Part shown: in pieces, positions 18,811-26,106 of the stretch
Numbering within the stretch: the stretch's first letter is position 1
Layout of the letters: the number at the start of each line of letters is the position of its first letter
DNA from: Chloroflexaceae bacterium
GTDB lineage: Bacteria > Chloroflexota > Chloroflexia > Chloroflexales > Chloroflexaceae
Assembly: GCA_025057155.1 (NCBI GenBank)
Contig: JANWYD010000008.1
Location: 124,001-188,000, forward strand
Length of the DNA: 64,000 nt
Direction: 5' to 3'
Made by a program: the position numbers and the translations under genes
Notes under the pieces: generated by a model
What the model was told of the DNA's origin: nothing
The model's database searches: none
What the model saw: only the letters and a program-made list of their open reading frames with translations

Positions 18811-19779
18811 CTATGGAGCTTGCAGCAGAACCAGGCCTTCCTGAACACTCTCAGCGCTCAGCCTGACGAATCCGGCGGCCTCGACCAGAGCCTGGCCGTC
18901 GGTAAGCATCCAGCGGTAGAACGCGGCGATGGGGGGCGCGGGCGGGCCCCTGGTCACCAGGTAGAGCAGGCGCGCTGGCGGGTAGGGATACCTGCGCGCC
19001 GCCACCGCCGCATTGAGCGTCTCGCGGCTGGCGTAGAAGTCTTCGTCGGTGGAGATCACGCCGTCGCCGTTCAGGTCAATCGGCACCACGCGCAGCCCGG
19101 CGAGTTGTCGCCCGGTGGCCGGGTCGTAGACGAAGGCGATGTTGTTAAAACCGATGCCCCGCCTGTCTCGACGCACCGCCTCGGCCAGGCCCGGGTCGCT
19201 GTTGACGGCGATCCCCCGCAGGTCCTCCTGGGCTGTACCGCCGAGAAAGAGCGCCCAGACCTCGGCAGCGCCGCTCGAATCCGCACGGGTGTAGACCGTG
19301 ATGGGGGTGGCGTCGTTGTTGCCGACCAGCGCGCCCCATGTTTGGGTCTCCTCAGTGAGCCAGAGGGCCGCACCCTTCGCGGGCGTGATGCCAGCGGCAA
19401 GCACCCGCTCGAGCTGGGGATTGTCGGCATTCACCGTGGCGACCACGGCGTCAATGACCGCAGGCATCAGGTAGGCTCCCCGGTCAAGCTCCTCCTGTCG
19501 GGGCGCGCGCGAGAGCATGGCGATGTCAGCCACGCCGCTGAGCACGTCAGCCATGCCCTTGCCTGCGCCACCGGCCTGCACGTCGAAGGTGACGTCGGGG
19601 TTGAGCTTACGGTACTCGTCGGCCCAGAGCGTCATCATCGGGAAGAGGGCGAAGGCCCCGGAGACGCGGATACGCACCTCCTTGCCGCCTGGCCCTGCCG
19701 CGGGCGCGCCCTGGCCGCAAGCGGCGACCACCAGCAGTAGCGCGGCCAGAGGCCACAGGAGCGTGGATCGCGAATACAT
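18811..19779 (-). CDS. pstS: PstS-like oxyanion-binding lipoprotein (substrate uncertain)
   Basis: 322 residues from ATG 19779. The signal LLWPLAALLLVVAAC is a lipoprotein signal with the acylated Cys near residue 21. The PstS fold is recognisable (WADEYRKLNPDVTFDVQAGGAGKGMADVLSGVADIAMLSRAP), but residues that contact phosphate differ: the usual GATFPAP is FALFPMM, the SD of the phosphate-discriminating Asp is SR, and the GSGT loop reads SSGA. These changes, and the position inside a sulfate-assimilation block, make sulfate or another fully ionised oxyanion a plausible ligand. The alternative is a divergent phosphate receptor. Confidence 0.82.
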   Translation of the reverse strand: MYSRSTLLWPLAALLLVVAACGQGAPAAGPGGKEVRIRVSGAFALFPMMTLWADEYRKLNPDVTFDVQAGGAGKGMADVLSGVADIAMLSRAPRQEELDRGAYLMPAVIDAVVATVNADNPQLERVLAAGITPAKGAALWLTEETQTWGALVGNNDATPITVYTRADSSGAAEVWALFLGGTAQEDLRGIAVNSDPGLAEAVRRDRRGIGFNNIAFVYDPATGRQLAGLRVVPIDLNGDGVISTDEDFYASRETLNAAVAARRYPYPPARLLYLVTRGPPAPPIAAFYRWMLTDGQALVEAAGFVRLSAESVQEGLVLLQAP

Positions 19780-19872
19780 GGTTCTCTCAGGCTCTCTCTT
19801 CAGACTGACGAACTTCCAGGAGACCTGTCCGGGCATCGGCGCAGCCTCCGCCACCCCCGGACTCGCCCCGCC

Positions 19873-19906
19873 CAATCCCAAATCCAAAATCTAAAATCCA
19901 AAATCG
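19873..19906. repeat. CCAAAAT heptamer tract
   Basis: Five imperfect heptamers (AATCCCAAATCCAAAATCTAA and onward) between the sat stop and pstS. Confidence 0.9.
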
Positions 19907-19907
19907 C

Positions 19908-21071
19908 CTACGCAACCCGCAGGGCCTCGATCAGCACCCGCGCGACCTCGGGGCGGGTGAACTCAGGCGGGGGGGCCTGGCCGGCTCGCAGCAACTCGCG
20001 CACCTTTGTGCCGCTGAGAGTGAGGTGATGGCTGCTATCGTGGGGACAGGTGCGCGACGAAGCCACGCTGGCGCAGGTGCGGCAGTAGAAGGTATGCTCG
20101 AAGCGCAGGGGCGTAATCGCCAGATCGCCGGAGCGCAACGTATCGAAGATGCGCTGGGCGTCATAGGTGCCATAGTAAGTGCCCACCCCGGCGTGGTCGC
20201 GCCCGACGATGAAATGGGTGCAGCCGTAGTTCTGGCGGGCGATGGCGTGCAGCAGCGCCTCGCGGGGACCGGCGTAGCGCATCGCGGCGGGAAAGACCGC
20301 CAGCAGCGCGCGGGTGGCGGGGTAGTAGCTCTGGAGCAGCACTTCGTAGGAACGCACGCGCACATCCGCGGGCAGGTCATCGTCCTTGGTGGCGCCCACC
20401 AGGGGGTGCAGGAACAGCCCGTCCACCAGTTCCAGGGCCGCCTTCTGGATGTACTCGTGGGCGCGATGGACGGGGTTGCGCGTCTGGAAGCCCACTACGG
20501 TGCGCCACCCTCGCTCGGCGAAGGCCCGGCGGCTCTCGGCGGGGGTCAGGCAGAGATGGGGAAAGGGGCGGGGCGGCGAGTCCAGCAGCCAGACCTCGCC
20601 GGCCAGGCGCGCTGCGCCCTGGGCGTAGAGACGCGCCACGCCGGGGTGGGCCGCATCGGTCGTGCGGTAGACCTCGGCGGCCTCGCGCCGCGGATCGGCA
20701 AGGTAGCGTTCGCGCAATTCGAGCAGACCGGCCAGACGGCCATCGGGGGCCAGCAGGGCGACGGGCTGACCCTCGCGCAACCCGCGGGCCTCGGCCTCAT
20801 CAACGGGGAGCGTGATAGGGATGGGCCAGAGCGTGCCGTTTGCCAGACGGGCCTCGCCTACGACCCGATCATAGTCGGCCCGGCCAAGAAAGCCGGTCAG
20901 CGGGCTGAAGGCCCCGGTGGCGATCAACTCAAGGTCGGAGAGACCGACATCACTGAGGGTCACGCGGGCCGCGCCGCTGAGACGGGCAAGGGCCTCTTCG
21001 CGGGCGCCGCCGCGCAGCACCCGGTCAACCAGGGTCCCGCCATGGGGGGCAATCGTGGATGTAGTGGTCAT
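19908..21071 (-). CDS. sat: Sulfate adenylyltransferase (ATP sulfurylase, single-chain Sat type)
   Basis: Activates sulfate with ATP to APS. About 387 residues from ATG 21071. The active-site motifs [12 protein letters not shown] and [13 protein letters not shown] are intact, with the N-terminal PUA-like domain ([25 protein letters not shown]) in front. A cluster of cysteines near the C-terminus ([16 protein letters not shown]) matches the metal site found in thermophile/dissimilatory-type Sat. It is downstream of cysH in the minus-strand sulfur block. The longer frame beginning at 21182 overlaps cysH and was not used. Confidence 0.95.
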   Translation of the reverse strand: MTTTSTIAPHGGTLVDRVLRGGAREEALARLSGAARVTLSDVGLSDLELIATGAFSPLTGFLGRADYDRVVGEARLANGTLWPIPITLPVDEAEARGLREGQPVALLAPDGRLAGLLELRERYLADPRREAAEVYRTTDAAHPGVARLYAQGAARLAGEVWLLDSPPRPFPHLCLTPAESRRAFAERGWRTVVGFQTRNPVHRAHEYIQKAALELVDGLFLHPLVGATKDDDLPADVRVRSYEVLLQSYYPATRALLAVFPAAMRYAGPREALLHAIARQNYGCTHFIVGRDHAGVGTYYGTYDAQRIFDTLRSGDLAITPLRFEHTFYCRTCASVASSRTCPHDSSHHLTLSGTKVRELLRAGQAPPPEFTRPEVARVLIEALRVA

Positions 21072-21090
21072 GGTCGCTCCACAAGCTAAC

Positions 21091-21804
21091 TTAGGTGTGA
21101 ATTCCACACTCAGTCTTGGCAAAACCGCTCCAGCGCCCGGCGCGCGGGTTGTCGGCGCTGGCCGGGCGGGTGCAGGGCGCACAGCCGAGGCTGGGGTAGC
21201 CCTGATCGAGCAGTGGGTTGTAGGGCACGTTGTGCGCGCCGATGTAGGCCCACACCTGGCGCGCGCTCCAGGCAGCCAGGGGGCTGAGTTTCAGCAGACC
21301 GTACTTCGCGTTCCAGGTCACCAACTCTGTGGCGGCGCGCTGGGCGGTCTGCTCGCGCCGGATGCCGCTGATCCAGGCCTGGTAGGGGCGCAGGGCCTCG
21401 GCAAGGGGCGCGACCTTGCGAATAGCGCAGCAGCGATCAGGATCGCGGCTGTACAACGCCGGGCCGTGCAGGCGCGCCTGGTCTTCGAGGCTGAGAGCCG
21501 GACGCTGGCGGATGACCGGCAGGCCATAGCGCCGCTCGACTTCCGCGACGAGGGCGTAGGTCTCGGGAAACAACAAGTCGGTGTCAAGGAAAATCACCGC
21601 AATCGGCAGGCGCTGGCGGGCGATCATGTCCAGCAGCACCATGCCAGCGGCGCCGCCGAAGCTACATGTAAGCGCCGCGCGGTCGCCAAACTCCGCCGCG
21701 GCCCAGGCGAGCAACGCCTCGGGGGGAGCATCACGGAAACGCCGATTGAGGGCCTGCACGATCGTGTCGTTCCAGCGAACGGGGCTGTGAGCGGTTGCTG
21801 TCAT
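21091..21804 (-). CDS. cysH: APS reductase, [4Fe-4S] type (CysH family)
   Basis: Reduces APS (or PAPS) to sulfite. 237 residues from ATG 21804. The P-loop-like SFGGAAG near 48-54 (usually SFGAEG), the [13 protein letters not shown] motif, the paired cysteines C125-C126 and the C208-x2-C211 pair that together bind the iron-sulfur cluster, and the C-terminal ECGIHT with catalytic C233 are all visible. The CC...CxxC signature marks the APS-using branch. It lies between cobA and sat on the same strand. Confidence 0.94.
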   Translation of the reverse strand: MTATAHSPVRWNDTIVQALNRRFRDAPPEALLAWAAAEFGDRAALTCSFGGAAGMVLLDMIARQRLPIAVIFLDTDLLFPETYALVAEVERRYGLPVIRQRPALSLEDQARLHGPALYSRDPDRCCAIRKVAPLAEALRPYQAWISGIRREQTAQRAATELVTWNAKYGLLKLSPLAAWSARQVWAYIGAHNVPYNPLLDQGYPSLGCAPCTRPASADNPRAGRWSGFAKTECGIHT

Positions 21805-21825
21805 TGGCGCCTCTTCATACGATTT

Positions 21826-21849
21826 TGGATTGTGGATTTTGGATTGTCG
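21826..21849. repeat. GGATTTT heptamer tract
   Basis: Three imperfect heptamers (GATTTTGGATTGTGGATTTT and onward) in the 75-base gap between cobA and cysH. Confidence 0.85.
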
Positions 21850-21879
21850 TCCAGGGCGTTCCGAATCAACATGACGCAA

Positions 21880-22668
21880 TCAATCAGCCGCCGCGGACAC
21901 CGTCAGCCGGCGGGCCCGGGCCGGATCGAACCAGGCCAGCGCGGCGTGCAGATTGACGACCTCCCCGACAACCAGCAGCGTCGGCGGGGTCATGCCGGCT
22001 CGCTCGCTCGCTTCGGCGATGGTGGCGAGATCGGCGACGACTTGCGCCTGCTCGGCAGTGGTGCCCCAGCGGATAACGGCGGCGGGGGTCGAGGCCGGAC
22101 GCCCGGCCTCGATCAAGCGCGCGCTGATCGAGGCCAACCGGCCCGTGCTCATCAGGAACACCAGAGTGTCAATCCCGCGGGCCAGGGCCTGCCAGTGCAG
22201 GCGCGACTCAGCGCGGTCGGCGGCTTCATGCCCGGTGATCACGGCGAACGAGGCTGCGTGGGCGCGATGGGTGAGGGGGATGCCGGCGTAGGCCGGCACG
22301 GCCACCGCCGAACTGACGCCCGGCACCACCTCCCAGGGGATGCCGGCGGCGACGAGGGCCTCGGCCTCCTCGGCGCCACGCCCAAAGACGAACGGATCGC
22401 CGCCCTTGAGGCGCACCACGCGCAGCCCCTGCCGCGCCCGCTCGATCAACAGGCGGGTGATCCACTGCTGGGGGCGGGCGGGGCCGCCAGCGCGCTTGCC
22501 GGCGTCTACGATCTCCGCGCCGGGGCGGCACTCCTCCAGCAACTCCAGCCCGATCAACGCGTCGTGAACGACCACATCGGCGGCCTGCAGGCGCCGCAGC
22601 CCCTTCAAGGTGATCAGCTCGGGGTCGCCCGGACCGGCGCCGACCAGCGAGACAAGGCCATATGTCAT
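21880..22668 (-). CDS. cobA: Uroporphyrinogen-III C-methyltransferase (SUMT)
   Basis: Adds two methyl groups from S-adenosylmethionine to uroporphyrinogen III, giving precorrin-2 for siroheme and cobalamin. The 262 residues match a stand-alone SUMT. VSLVGAGPGDPELITLKG at the start, VVHDALI, VRLKGGDPFVFGRGAEE and the VPGVSSAVAVPAYAGIPLTHR segment are all conserved. It heads the sulfur block, which fits a need for siroheme by the sulfite reductase at the other end. The dehydrogenase/ferrochelatase step is not encoded in the window. Start ATG 22668. Confidence 0.95.
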   Translation of the reverse strand: MTYGLVSLVGAGPGDPELITLKGLRRLQAADVVVHDALIGLELLEECRPGAEIVDAGKRAGGPARPQQWITRLLIERARQGLRVVRLKGGDPFVFGRGAEEAEALVAAGIPWEVVPGVSSAVAVPAYAGIPLTHRAHAASFAVITGHEAADRAESRLHWQALARGIDTLVFLMSTGRLASISARLIEAGRPASTPAAVIRWGTTAEQAQVVADLATIAEASERAGMTPPTLLVVGEVVNLHAALAWFDPARARRLTVSAAAD

Positions 22669-22710
22669 CGGGCATCTACCTCTGGTAAGGATTGCCGGAG
22701 CTGCTGGCTC

Positions 22711-22726
22711 CGCGACGCGTGTCGCG
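22711..22726. promoter_or_regulatory. CGCGAC-GCGT-GTCGCG palindrome at the predicted cobA transcript start
   Basis: A perfect 16-base palindrome just downstream of the -10 box of the sulfur-operon promoter. Its position is right for a repressor operator or a short 5' hairpin; no regulator gene is adjacent. Confidence 0.5.
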
Positions 22727-22735
22727 GGCAGTCAT

Positions 22736-22764
22736 AATTTAATATATGTGATCAATTTTGTCAA
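22736..22764 (-). promoter_or_regulatory. Sigma-70-type promoter of the sulfur block
   Basis: On the minus strand TTGACA (22764-22759), a 17-base spacer and TAAATT (22741-22736), in a conspicuously AT-rich patch. It points into cobA, with a leader of about 60 bases. It could drive the whole cobA-to-sir block. Confidence 0.75.
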
Positions 22765-23130
22765 ATATAAGTCGGGCGGCATGGTCTGCCGAACGCGTTG
22801 GCGTCGCAGAGAGCGCGGAGGGGTGCAAATGGCTTCCAGAGGCCCATCCTCTACGCTACGTTCCTCTGCGTGCTCGGCGGTAAATCTGCAAACGTATCCG
22901 GGCGATGGGCCTGGTCTGGGAGGGCTTCACCCCGGCCCCTCGATGAATAGCGGGTGTGGACGAACCTGGTTTCCCCATGCCCCCGCACAGAAGTGCGGTA
23001 TACTACTGCGAGCAAGAGGATGGCGAAAGCCGGTTTTTGGAGCGCAACATTGTTTGCTCCAACGATATGGCGCACCTGAGAGGGCGTGGCCCGTCTATGG
23101 GTATTGACGGTGCGTGTATGGCGAGGTTCT
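22765..23130. other. Gap with one palindromic repeat copy
   Basis: No gene is supported. The sequence holds a partial copy of the GGGGAAACCTGGTTTCCCC palindrome (about 22963-22976) and a small inverted repeat GGAGCGCAAC...GTTTGCTCC near 23038-23060. Confidence 0.5.
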
Positions 23131-24660
23131 ATGTCAGCAACCACTCTGGAGGGGATTCAGTTCGTGGCGGGGGCAGACGGTGAACGCAGCACCACCCGGG
23201 CCAACAAGGCAATCTGTAGCGCGGCGCTGGACCGGGTCAATCCGTCGGCGGCGCAGGCCGCGCGCGACGAGGCCAACTGGCGAAAACGGTACCCCCGCCA
23301 TCTGCGCGCCCTTACTGAGGCCGGGATCGCCCGCCCCGAGAACGCGCTGGCGATAGCCTCCGCCGGGCTTGCCGCCGCCTGGGAGCAGGTGGAGTTCATC
23401 CGCGACGGGGCCGCGTATACGCTGGCCGAGGCGATGCGCCACCCCCGTCCGGGCGCGCTTTTCAGCATCGAACTCCGCGGCCAGGGATCGCCGGCCATCG
23501 AACCCTGGTCGCTGCCCTACCGCGGTCGGCAGCTTCAGGGCGAGGCGTTGCTGGCCCAGATCGCCCGCTGGGAAGAAGCCGGCATCATCGAACCGAGCCA
23601 CGCCCGCGCCCTGCGGCGGGTCAGCGCGCATCCCGAGTGGTTTGACCTCTCCGACCGCACCCTGGTGCTGCTCGGAGCCGGATCGGAGGCCGGGCCGCTG
23701 GCCGCCCTGGCCGGCTGGCGCGCCAACATCGTGGCGGTTGATCTGCCCGACCCGGCGCGCTGGGAGCGCATCGCCGGCCTGGTGGTCCGCGGCAATGCCC
23801 GCCTGATTGCGCCGGCGCGCCAGCCGGTCGCCCCCGATGCGCCGGTAGCGCAGCGGGCGGAGCTGGCCGGCGCCGATCTGCTCACCCAGACGCCGGAGAT
23901 CGCCGCCTGGCTGCTCTCCCTCGATACGCCCCTCGATATTGCCGCCCTGGCCTACCTGGACGGTGAACGGCACCTGCGCGTCTCGCTGGCGATGGACGCC
24001 ATCATTGCCACTGTCAGCGCGACCCGTCCGGAGACGACGCTGATGTACATGGCCACGCCCGCCGATGTGTTCGCGGTTGATGAGGCCCTGGCCCGCGCAA
24101 CGATGCAGAACGCCCTCGAGGCGCGCCCGCTGGGGCCGGTTGCCGCTGGCGTGCTGCGCGGGCTGAGCGGCGGGCGACTGCTCCAGCCCCACGTGCGCGG
24201 CCTGCTCGATGGCGGCAACGGCAAACGCTACGGCATCGTGGACGGGATCTTCGTCGAACAGGGGCCGAACTACGCCCTGGCCAAGCGCCTCCAGCAGTGG
24301 CGCGCCATCACCGCCCGGGCCGCCGGGCAGCGGGTGGCGATCAACGTGACCCCTTCGACCATGACCCGCTCGGTGATCAAGAACCCGGCCCTCAAGGCCG
24401 GCTACGACGGCGCCGATCTGTTTGGAATCGAGATCTTCGAACCCGAAACCACCCGCGCCTTGATGGCCGCCCTCTGGGTGCACGACCTGCGCTGCACCGA
24501 CTGCCCCGCCGATCCCGCCTACCCCCTGGCCCATCCACTGGAGTTGTTGACCGAAGGCGCCAACCACGGCGGCCTGTGGCGCTGCGGCTTTCTGCCGCGC
24601 ACGGCGCTCCCTATGGCCGCGCTGATCGGCTATGCGCGCGGCAAGTTGCGCCGGAATTGA
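23131..24660 (+). CDS. Conserved-looking protein of unknown function with a Rossmann-like loop
   Basis: 509 residues from ATG 23131 (GAGG just upstream); I do not recognise the family. Around residue 187 LVLLGAGSEAGPLAALAGWRANIVAVDLPDPARW reads like a nucleotide-binding beta-alpha-beta unit with GAGSEAG as the glycine loop and an acidic residue after the second strand. The first 170 residues are helical and charged, and the C-terminal third contains CTDCP and RCGFLPR segments. No signal peptide or membrane span is seen. The codon use and GC content match the neighbours, so it looks like a genuine long-resident gene. An NAD(P)-dependent enzyme is possible but unproven. Confidence 0.7.
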   Translation: MSATTLEGIQFVAGADGERSTTRANKAICSAALDRVNPSAAQAARDEANWRKRYPRHLRALTEAGIARPENALAIASAGLAAAWEQVEFIRDGAAYTLAEAMRHPRPGALFSIELRGQGSPAIEPWSLPYRGRQLQGEALLAQIARWEEAGIIEPSHARALRRVSAHPEWFDLSDRTLVLLGAGSEAGPLAALAGWRANIVAVDLPDPARWERIAGLVVRGNARLIAPARQPVAPDAPVAQRAELAGADLLTQTPEIAAWLLSLDTPLDIAALAYLDGERHLRVSLAMDAIIATVSATRPETTLMYMATPADVFAVDEALARATMQNALEARPLGPVAAGVLRGLSGGRLLQPHVRGLLDGGNGKRYGIVDGIFVEQGPNYALAKRLQQWRAITARAAGQRVAINVTPSTMTRSVIKNPALKAGYDGADLFGIEIFEPETTRALMAALWVHDLRCTDCPADPAYPLAHPLELLTEGANHGGLWRCGFLPRTALPMAALIGYARGKLRRN

Positions 24661-24750
24661 GCGGTAGCTGGTGTGACCGTCACGTCCTCCGGTCGCACTG
24701 CCCACTTCGTGGCAAGTTGCGCCGGAATTGAGCGGTAGCTGGTGTGACCG
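24640..24750. repeat. 40-base direct duplication at the 3' end of the preceding gene
   Basis: Bases 24640-24679, which include the last seven codons and stop of the upstream gene, are repeated identically at 24711-24750. The offset is 71 bases, leaving 31 bases of unrelated sequence between them. The rest of the gap to 25109 shows no gene. Confidence 0.93.
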
Positions 24751-25109
24751 CGGCCCCGTATTGCGCGTCTTAGCTTCAGGTACTCCAAAACGGTACAACG
24801 ATCAAACGTGAAGACCAGGGAGGACAGGCTCTCCTAGCAACCGCTTCCCATGAGTTGCCGTTGGAAGGAGCGCAGCCACGTATAGCCTCCTCCCAACCCC
24901 GGTGCGGCCCGCGGCGGTCTTGCGCCCCGGCGAACCCCGGCACGTTCGCCACGCGCAGGACCGGCGGAGCGCGGAGGCCCCGACCCTCCGCGCCTCCTGC
25001 GAATGACAACCCGGATGGCCGCACAGGGAAACCGCGTCCCGGAACAGCAGCTTCCTTGCGCCCTGTGAGTGCAAGGTGACACGCCGGACAAACCGGAAAG
25101 GAGACGGAT

Positions 25110-25571
25110 ATGGCCGTTACGTTCGAGCAGCACGTGGATATCAACGCGACCCCCGAAACGGTCTGGGAGTTGATCACCGACGCGTCGAAGTGGCCGCTGT
25201 GGATCGAGCAAATGGAGCAGGTCGAGGGCCTGACCGAGGTGGCGCCGGGGGCCTCTTTTCAGTGGCGCCAGGGCAACAACAGCGGCACGGGGGCCGTCCT
25301 GGACGTGGACCAGAAGCGGATGGCCCTCAAACTGGCCACCCGGATGGGCAATGATGAGCGCCACCACACCTTCGACATTGACCGCTCGGGAGGTTTTTTG
25401 AGTGTCGGGGCCAAAGACTCGCGGGTGCGCTACACCTACGCCTATGACGTGCCGGGCGGCTTGCTGGGCAACTTTGTGGCCGGCGGCAATCCAGCCGACG
25501 CCATGCGGGTCAAGAATACGCTCCAGAAACTCAAGCGGCTGGCGGAATCGGTTCCGCAGGTAAAGAATTGA
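25110..25571 (+). CDS. SRPBCC (START/Bet v1-like) family protein
   Basis: 153 residues. The opening VTFEQHVDINATPETVWELITDASKWPLWIEQMEQVEGL is the classic start of polyketide cyclase/dehydrase-type SRPBCC proteins, which form a hydrophobic ligand pocket. The continuation (alternating strands, then a C-terminal helix MRVKNTLQKLKRLAES) fits the helix-grip fold. The ligand is unknown. A purine-rich GGAAAGGAG ribosome site lies about ten bases before the ATG. It stands alone and is followed by a small GlsB-like gene. Confidence 0.85.
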   Translation: MAVTFEQHVDINATPETVWELITDASKWPLWIEQMEQVEGLTEVAPGASFQWRQGNNSGTGAVLDVDQKRMALKLATRMGNDERHHTFDIDRSGGFLSVGAKDSRVRYTYAYDVPGGLLGNFVAGGNPADAMRVKNTLQKLKRLAESVPQVKN

Positions 25572-25710
25572 CGTGCCGCACGGTACGCCGGCCGGCGCGT
25601 CATTGCTCCGATGCTATCGCGCCAGAGCGCCGGCACACGCTGGCCCGGGTCAAACTGCTCTGACGAGCGTTAAACAGTACTACAAGCCGCTCTGCGGCTA
25701 GAGGGAGGGC

Positions 25711-25977
25711 GTGATGATGGGCTTCATTCTGTGGATTGTTATGGGTCTGGTCGTCGGCGCGGTGGCAGGTTTCGTCATGCGCAGCAGTTATCCCTGGTTC
25801 GTTGACTTGCTGCTGGGTATCGTTGGCGCGTGGCTGGGTGGCTGGCTTACATCAATTATCCTGGGGGTGGACCTGACTACCGGCTTTAATCTAACCACGT
25901 TTCTGGTGGCGACGGTTGGAGCGATTATTGTGATCGCCCTGAGCCGCCTGGCTTTCCGGGGCCGTTCGGCGTTGTGA
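25711..25977 (+). CDS. GlsB/YeaQ/YmgE-family small membrane protein
   Basis: About 88 residues with three hydrophobic segments. The pattern MGFILWIVMGLVVGAVAGFVM, followed by a glycine-rich span LLLGIVGAWLGGWLTSII and a final VATVGAIIVIALSR span, is that of the transglycosylase-associated/GlsB stress-response family. Function is unknown beyond a link to envelope or acid stress in some bacteria. A GAGGGAGG site precedes a GTG-ATG-ATG triplet at 25711-25719; any of the three may serve as start. Confidence 0.85.
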   Translation: MMMGFILWIVMGLVVGAVAGFVMRSSYPWFVDLLLGIVGAWLGGWLTSIILGVDLTTGFNLTTFLVATVGAIIVIALSRLAFRGRSAL

Positions 25978-26007
25978 GCCTGTCTCGGCTTGCCTGCATG
26001 CCGTTTC

Positions 26008-26034
26008 GTAGCGCAACCGGGAAGGTTGCGCTAC
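26008..26034. repeat. GTAGCGCAACC hairpin (dispersed family)
   Basis: GTAGCGCAACC (26008-26018) and its exact complement GGTTGCGCTAC (26024-26034) around GGGAA. Related hairpins occur at 54036-54056 and 58380-58406. Confidence 0.85.
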
Positions 26035-26106
26035 AGTTGCGTTATGGCGGAAACTGGCCTTTCCCGCGCCCCTGCTGGCGGTCTGGCGAAACACAGTAGG
26101 AATGTT

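Noticed and set aside
13617-22668. Dissimilatory sulfate reduction
   Set aside because: The reductase is a single assimilatory-type hemoprotein and the reductase for APS is CysH; no dsrAB or aprAB is present.
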